64,000 nt of DNA from contig NC_088295.1 in NCBI RefSeq assembly GCF_032854445.1, positions 16,851,385-16,915,384 on the forward strand, written 5' to 3'. Under the pieces are notes generated by a model. It was not told the origin of the DNA and made no database searches. It worked only from the letters and a program-made list of their open reading frames with translations. The DNA is from Liolophura sinensis (lineage: Eukaryota > Mollusca > Polyplacophora > Chitonida > Chitonidae). Below are positions 56,581 through 64,000 of this stretch, piece by piece. The translations under genes were made by a program, and so were the position numbers. The first letter of the stretch is position 1, and the number at the start of each line of letters is the position of its first letter.

Positions 56581-57432
56581 TTCCTACGTTAATTTCCTTT
56601 TGCATATACTTCAAATTCTTTGCTCATAATGATAAGTTTCACTAGAAAGTCCTCTGAATCATGGTATATCAGTAGAAAATGTCAAAATTTCGAATGGCAT
56701 GCACAAACGGGAAATTGAAATTGAGATTATATTGAAGTGAAAAAGTCTTGAGATTAAAGTTTAACAACGATCAAATAAATAAATGAGTAGGGTTATATAT
56801 ACGGTAAGTGACAAAAAAAAATTTGCCTAGAAAAGTAAATTTTTAGAGAGATATAAATGTCATAAAATATTACTTTTGGTGCTGAATCCCACCTTCCAGA
56901 AAAGGCTCAAAACATCTTTCTACAGAATCTGCAGAATGCATACAATCTGGTAAAATGTGCGATTTAATCATGGGCGAAATTTAGATCATCTATAAATAGT
57001 GTAGTTTAAGCCATTACTGCAACCCGGATATTCATGATAGTTCCTGGAAAAGGCTTTACCGAGACGTGAAGCCTGAAGTTTGTTGATCTAGACCGGTGTA
57101 CTCGCACCTGAGTATATACGGATCATATATACGTATATAATACTAAAAAAATCCCAACAAAATCTGTGTCTCTATAAAGTATATATATAACTGCGAGGTA
57201 ACTACAAACGTTGCCTATATAGAATTTCATCTTCGTCGTCGTCAAATATCATAACCCTTGCCGGGTTAATTAAGTAAGTCAGTAAGTTAGGAGGTGCATG
57301 TATACGGTCCATTATATACAAATGCACACACCTACTCACTGCACAACACCTTATACAGTTGTCATTCGTTATGTATAGTACATTGATAAGGTCATTCAGT
57401 GGATTATTGAATAGTATGGTTGAACTGACAGT

Positions 57433-57510
<78 letters not shown>

Positions 57511-58928
57511 GCAGGTTTGGGTGTGTACTTTTGATCGACTTGGTGATATACAACATTATTATTTAGTTTGCCAAAGTCCACGAAGTTCATGTCGTGCAAC
57601 CTTTCATACGTGCCTTTTACACAGTGCCAAGAGGCGACCTCTCTATACACATCTCAATATTGATTCCTTCAGGTTTTTCTCAAGGTTGTTTCTTTAGTCC
57701 AGAGACTACAAGCTGACCGTTTGACGACACAGACTTAATTGTGTACAAGAACGATTTAATGTGCTGTAATTTTGAGGCCTTTTCTTAAAACTTGTGCACA
57801 TATATGCTGGTGGTAAAATACTACACCCAGACATATAATCTGTTAAATTTAACAGAAAGTCTGTTGTCTGTGTGATGCTAAAATGTATTCTGCTATTACA
57901 ACAGATTATTCTTAATGTTAAAAGTACACTAATTATGTATTATTGCATGATACACGTATCATTGTGGATGTATAAATTCGTACATAGTCGTTTCTATAGA
58001 GTATAAACTTACACACACCGTCTACCCTACATGTACATGCAGATTTTGTGGATCAGCTGCTGTATGCCGCAATGTAAGTGTGCTCTCAGAAGCGCTATTC
58101 CACTCGTCTTATGAGTACGTACTTATATGGAACGCATATACAATGTGCTCTCAGGTCTTGGTGCTTATGGATGCATGGAGAATTGAGTATGATTAAATCT
58201 CGCGTAGATGTACTTAGAACTTATATTGTTTACAATGTGATACGGGATTACATCATGTAAATACAATTGGCGGACGGATCCACGAGTATCCGGCCCACGG
58301 GTAGCCATCCAGTATACGGATTTATAGGGTGTATTTTGTAGCTTGTCTGAACATGTATCGTATTTCAGTCATGCAGCCTATATCGATTGATGAATGCATT
58401 GTTAAAGCATTCAGTAATTCGAGTTGTCATTTCCTTCATGTCTCATGTGGTCCCCGCTTGTGCAATTGAGATCATATGACGTTTACCATTGTCTGATTTC
58501 TGTAGATATTTTAAGAACACTACATACATGTAGTCATGTTACAGAGGTCTTCAGTATATGCGAAAGGTCTTTAAAATGACATCATATCTGGCAAAACCGC
58601 AGAAGCCTTGTAATCTAACAGAGAAACGATTAAAATAAATCTGATATCGTATATCAACACGAATACGGGACGCTTATTGCACAATATATATATATATACG
58701 CCTACATTACGCTATATAGTCGCGCGAAAGGAAATATTTTTCGTTTAGAAATGTCGAAACCTTCATTGAACCTAGGAATGACGCATATCCTGTGGCCAGC
58801 ACAGAAGTGCTTTGTCATTGCTATAAAGAACAAGTAATGCATCTAATTCCACTAATCTGCTATGGCGATTTTCTGTAAATTAATAGCGCATATACAAATG
58901 TACAAATTCAACGGATCACCAGCATTGC
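56581..58928. other. Intergenic DNA with a TA microsatellite
   Basis: No exon is supported. (TA)n runs occur at 57435-57506 and, short, at 58685-58699. Otherwise AT-rich unique-looking sequence. Confidence 0.45.
57435..57506. repeat. (TA)n microsatellite, 36 units
   Basis: Uninterrupted TA run; the Ile-Tyr-rich ORFs across it are artefacts. Confidence 0.98.
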
Positions 58929-59195
58929 ATTTATTTTTTTATTTGATTGGTGTTTTACGCCGTACTCAAGAATGTTTCACTTATACGACGATGACCAGCA
59001 TTATAGTGGAAGGAAATCGGGCAGAGCTTGTGGGAAACCCATGATCATCCGCAGGTTGCTGAACACTTTCCCACGCACAGCCGGAGAGGAAGCCAGCATG
59101 AGCTGGACTTGAACTCACAGCGACTTCACTGATGGTAGGCTCCTGGGTCGTTGAGCCTCGCTGGCTTGCTAAACCCCCTCGGTCACGGAGGCCCC
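58929..59195 (-). mobile_element. Full-length SINE in minus orientation
   Basis: Complete from head ('gggggcctccgtgaccgagg' on the minus strand) through B box ('gtgagttcaagtccagc') and central domain to 'tgagtacggcgtaaaacacc' and an (AAATA)n tail. The best-preserved copy in the window. Confidence 0.93.
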
Positions 59196-60897
59196 CATAC
59201 GAGCACTGTATCAACTGGGCATTTTAATTGGAAACATTATTGACGCCGATTTATTAATGTTGAGATGAAGATTCTAGATAATGGTAATATAATTAACGCC
59301 TTCGTCATGTTTTATCATTTATCATCTGGTTTTTTCATTTTCTACATTGTAAATAATACAGTTCTGTCGAAACCATATAATTATGCATCACCGTGATATG
59401 TATTCTGACTATCTAGCAAGCTGGAATATGCCTGCTCATATATGACTGTCAATGTTAGTCGCGTATAGTCTTGTGACCTGATCAACCTTTGAATCCTTTG
59501 TTTTGCTTAAGTGAAGCAGGCCCCACTGTCGTCTAGGCTATCGCAGTGGATACTCCAGTATATACTGTGTTCTTCCAAAGCACACCTTTTCATTTATCAT
59601 TAACCTTTTGGCCAAAACTTGTGGAATATGTAAAAATTAAGAAGTAGTTGTGACAGGTTTGACACAGCGTGAATTCAACGTCTTAATTGGCAGACATAAT
59701 TTTATATTGAAGATGTAAAACTAGCTTTATAGTAGATAAACTGGGTATAGATATTGGCAGTCTATATATAGCAAGTACGGAAAGGCTCGACACATTTACC
59801 TCTATATGCATCCACTAGTTAACTAAAAAACAATTGGAGTTGTAGCTATAGGGCTCGAAGCCACACATAGATTTTGAAAATTACACATGCTGGTAGCGAC
59901 TGGCAACCTGGTTACCATGGTACCACTGGAATGGACACATGCTGTATGTGTCCATGTGTATGTCAGAGTATAAGAAAAACCAAGAAAACCTTTTCAGCTT
60001 TCTACATCATTGTACTCCAGCTTTCGAACTTTCGTTTTCATCAGGGATATTATAGGTAGTAGCAGTGTAAAATCATGATACAGTACGGTCACTGTTTACT
60101 TGACAATGTTTGACTCGAATTTTACGTGTAATCCTGGCAATATAGAATATACAGACAGTTCTTTTGCCCGATAAACAGGCTTAATTACAGGCATGAATAA
60201 GGGACAGTCATTTCCATTTTATGTGCCTGGAGACTTATGTTTTTCAATAAATAACATTTCTTATTTTCACCTGGTATCTTATAAAATGAGAGACAGCAAA
60301 TCATGGTGAGGAATAAATTGCACATCGTCTCATATGAAAATGACTTTTGTTATTAATTTGTTGCTTCTGAACAGAAAATCTGTAGTTTTGGCAGTGTATT
60401 TTACCACAGTCTGACTGAGTATATATATATATATAGCCATCTGAAGATACGAAAGTGTCCACGACGTGATCGGACAGGTCACTTCGGACTGTTAGTCCGT
60501 AGGTGTGCGTATGCAAGTAGGCCTACCGAATTCTAACAAATTAGTTCAGGCTGTTCATGGTTACTCAGCAGAAATTTTGCTGACGCCATGAAAGGTTACC
60601 ATTACAACAGTACATGAGTACTTAATCCGTGTGATTTTTACATATTGGAGTACAAAGTTGCATGTTAAGCTATGACAGATTTTACCGATATACATGTGCT
60701 GAGAATCTAAAAACAATCAGTGCTGGCAGCCAGACATATTTTTTTGCTGTTTATAGGCCTATGGCTGTAAAAACCGACAGCTTTTGAGATTCAGAGTATA
60801 TATAGCATAAGATGTAATATATAGCCCAGTGACAGTTGTGCTTGAAATAATATTCTCATAGATTTATGACAAGGCTTTAATTTAATGCTTTATGCCG

Positions 60898-60989
<92 letters not shown>

Positions 60990-61480
60990 TTTTAATCGCA
61001 ATGAACAATAATCATGGTACATGTACCTATAAAGGCTGGTATACATCTAACAATTTTTCATAACGCATGTCTATATATGCTTCCAGAGATCACGTTCGCT
61101 CTAAATCAATGAAATGCCATAACTTATACATGTGCCCAATCTCAAAATTAGAAAAGTAATATTCTTATTTCATATAGTCATGTCCATGAAAGAAAATTTT
61201 CTTCGGTAAACAACTTCATTCTCGGTCATATATTTCTATAGTTGCCAAAGAGTCCAAAGAGGACTATCTGGCCAAACGTTCCTGAAATAAAGCGTTATAT
61301 CAGTGGTCTCTTAACAGCAATTGTATTTTGTTTATGTTCCAGTTTTATTTGCATTATATCTATGTCATCTGAAGTGTGTATATAAAATATATTTTCATCT
61401 CAGCAGCCGTGTTGTAGTGAAGTCTAAATTTAATGAATTCTGAAATCATGTTAGTAACTTCCCTTTTCTTTTGCACGCAG
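59196..61480. other. Intergenic DNA
   Basis: No exon is supported. Contains the (TA)n run at 60901-60986 and a shorter one near 60420-60435. Confidence 0.45.
60901..60986. repeat. (AT)n microsatellite, 43 units
   Basis: Uninterrupted AT run. Confidence 0.98.
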
Positions 61481-61573
61481 GGTGCATCACCTAACTCCAG
61501 GGGAATCGAATCATTTACATTGAATATTAAATTTAACAAGACAATTCTTAATGACATAGGATGTAGGAAGTAA
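61481..61573 (+). CDS. Unassigned terminal-exon-like segment
   Basis: A very good acceptor (TTCCCTTTTCTTTTGCACGCAG) precedes a frame open for 30 codons to TAA ('GASPNSRGIESFTLNIKF' at its start). No upstream exon was found and the phase is a guess. Family not recognised. Confidence 0.2.
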   Translation, partial: GASPNSRGIESFTLNIKFNKTILNDIGCRK

Positions 61574-63486
61574 TTTCTTTCTGAAGAAATCGTGTAAACT
61601 TCGTTATGTGAATAGACTCACATAGTAGTATGCCATGTGTAGGCTACGTAGGCTCTTGAAGAGAGGATTAGTCTGTTTTAGTTCCGCATGGCAATAACCA
61701 CTTCTAAAAAGAGGTTGTTTAATATAAATGTGAGCTTGTTCTGAATGTATATAAGTTTTACAAAGTAATCTTAAGGTTCCCAGAAATATTTCCCAAAACG
61801 CAATTTTTTTAATAAACGAGCCTGCTTAAAAATGGTAGATTTTCAATAATATACACGTATTCCAAAATTTCTACACATTTTCTGAATTTTCAGTAAACAA
61901 GTTTTTCCACAAATTGCGAAATGTGTACAGAAGGCATGATATAGGTTTACCAAATCTTTCCCAAGGCATGTACATAGTGTCCGCCTGCATGCATGGCGAC
62001 CACAAAAACGCAACTCCGCTGCAGCAGTGTGAGAAGGTGCCTATATAGCCAGAGTAACAGCTAGTTACAATAAAAACGTAACTCGGCGTAGCATGATATT
62101 TTGTACAATACAAATATGAGTCTTATTGCAATGTTTAAACATGAAGTGTTGTGTACTATTTGTACTGGATTTGACCCGCCAGTTATTACACGCAATTGTC
62201 TTTCCGACATCATTGAAACCGACTTCTTCTGTCAGGTAACTACATCTTCTGTTACAAATATGTAAAGATTTTAAAATATTGTGATGCTGTTTTTATTAGA
62301 GAAACAAGTCCTTGGAAATTAGACTGTGGATTTTGTTTCACTGGTTGACTACCTGAACTGTGATTTGAATACTTCGCTTATAGTTGAAGGCAACGTATAA
62401 AACTTCAAGGAAACAATTAATGGGGGCAAGTTATCCTCACGGCTAATAACCGACTTCACCTATTATATATATGGAGGCACTCTCTAGTAATATATAAGCT
62501 AATAACGCATGTCTTGTACAGATTTACAATTAACAGGTTTTGATAATGTTAATGTAAAAGGCAAAGAAAACACTACCATGAAGTATATGTCATATAAAAA
62601 GACCATTAAATATACTGTCCAGGAAAATAAGGTTATCTTGCTGTCGACTGATCCGCATATACCAGACCGTATTAACATATTCTGCTAAGTCAGCCGTTTA
62701 TATGCGGCACCATGCCCCATACAAAACTAGTCAGACATTACACTATAGACTTTTCTGCATGATTTATATGTACCCAAGGTACATTTTACAACTTAGTCAT
62801 GACTCCGCAGAATTTTAACGCAGTTCACGGGAAATGGGTCAGCAATTAACAGGCTACCTACGCTTTGCTTCGCAAAATCTTTTGAGGTGTTATATTTTAT
62901 ACGTACAGGTACAATTTATTTCTCTAATTAAGATGTTTATTCATGTAGCAGATTGGGGTGATGTCATTTAGAAGTGGTCGAAGTATAATGGTGTATCATC
63001 ATTATTCAGGACTATCGGTGGGCCCTACCTTTCTCGGTACGGCACAGATTGTTGTGCTGAAAACTGGCTGAGACTATTTCATATTGACATGGACATGTTT
63101 TTTTTCTTTTCAAAATAAAATAATAACTTCATATGAATCCTACGTATTACAAAAGTAACTTTACCACCACTAACCTGACCGTGGAATTTACAGTAATTAA
63201 AATTTTTTGAGATTTGTCAGTCAGGTTTATAACTAGCGATACATTTACCTCCTTATCACGTGTATATATAGCCTTTTTAATGTTTCCTTATGGGATAGCT
63301 CCAGAATTACAAATTGCAATTCCCAAAGTGGCTTTTTGTTATTATAATTATTACAAATTGCGTTATTATTAAATTGGGTCGTTACACTGTTCCTCTTCCG
63401 AAAGCACAGTTATGGAAAACCAAATGCGTTAGAAAAGCTTGTGCTAAAACTTCCTGTCCATCACACAGCTAGGCCAGAAGGGTGAT
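61574..63486. other. Intergenic DNA
   Basis: AT-rich with no supported gene. A short ATG frame at 62141-62235 ending in CAG|GTAACT was considered and not accepted. Confidence 0.4.
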
Positions 63487-63603
63487 TTTGTTTATTTATT
63501 TGATTGGTGTTCTACTTCGTACTGAAGAATATTTCATTTATACGAGGCTCAGTACTGTCAGACTTTCCCACGTACGACTGGAGAGGGAGCCAGAAAGGCT
63601 AGG
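63487..63603 (-). mobile_element. SINE copy with internal deletion
   Basis: Tail ('tttatttatttgattggtgt', 'gaagaatatttcatttatac') joined to the later body ('tttcccacgtacgactggag') in minus orientation; the 'taatgctgg' central block and head are missing. Confidence 0.75.
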
Positions 63604-64000
63604 AGGAACAAGTCTCTGATACTAGTGTGATCAAAGTTGCATTTGGGGGAACTAGAGGTTTTGTGTATGTACAATAGCCGGAGTAAAATAGTTCATATTA
63701 AAGACGGGTAACAGAAACAGCCACACCACGCTAACATATCACAATGACAACAGAACTTATTCGATTTTTGCTTAACGCCATCCAACATGTTGATGAAGTG
63801 TTATAACCTATTGTCCTGTCATCAGTTCTATTCATGTGTGCAGGGCGACAATGACCTTATTCACTGAAGGTGTATGATCGCATCATAGAACTAGATGAAT
63901 CTCTGAAACACAGAATTACACTAGGAAGCGGAAGATGTAGATGACGTTGGAATGAAGCGAGAAATCAGGCAACTGAGCTCGGATTCTTTCAACTAACGCG

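Noticed and set aside
62141-62235. ATG frame with a hydrophobic start (MKCCVLFVL) ending in CAG|GTAACT
   Set aside because: It looks like a signal-peptide exon, but no downstream exon, promoter or family match supports it.

Overview
The window is animal nuclear DNA, most likely from a mollusc. It holds spliced genes with GT-AG introns, long AT-rich intergenic DNA, TA microsatellites, GGGCCC-ended MITEs, a decayed Ty3/gypsy retrotransposon, and more than ten copies of one tRNA-derived SINE whose tail (gattggtgttttacgcc...) I associate with molluscan genomes. It is not bacterial or viral. Species-level identity cannot be read from the sequence.

Layout. 1-5.6 kb: intergenic, with a G-rich G4-like run, SINE copies, a foldback MITE and a TA microsatellite. 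5.6-9.7 kb, minus strand: a three-exon bZIP transcription factor gene with an acidic/serine-rich N-terminus and a divergent basic region. 10-17 kb: intergenic DNA with SINEs, a MITE, a perfect 22-bp hairpin and two unassigned exon-like pieces. 17-21.3 kb: two complementary, decayed halves of a Ty3/gypsy element in opposite orientation. 21.3-27.3 kb: AT-rich DNA with a 61-bp minisatellite. 27.36-43.84 kb, minus strand: a complete 16-coding-exon gene for group VI calcium-independent phospholipase A2 (PLA2G6/iPLA2-beta type). My exon chain gives 804 codons with every phase consistent. 45.6 kb: a candidate first exon of an unknown plus-strand gene. 48.0-50.3 kb, plus strand: a two-exon small Maf bZIP gene, with two perfect antioxidant-response (CNC-small Maf) elements about 450 bp upstream. 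51.5-64 kb: repeats and intergenic DNA.

Two patterns stand out. First, the iPLA2 and small Maf genes lie next to each other and are transcribed divergently. PLA2G6 and MAFF have the same arrangement on human chromosome 22, so this looks like very old microsynteny. Second, four intronic minisatellites begin exactly at a splice junction, and their repeat units copy that junction: the donors of iPLA2 exons 9 and 15, the acceptor of iPLA2 exon 14, and the acceptor or start region of the first bZIP exon. Each of those introns therefore carries about 8 to 34 tandem copies of its own splice site. I know of no standard name for this arrangement and regard it as the best candidate here for something undescribed.
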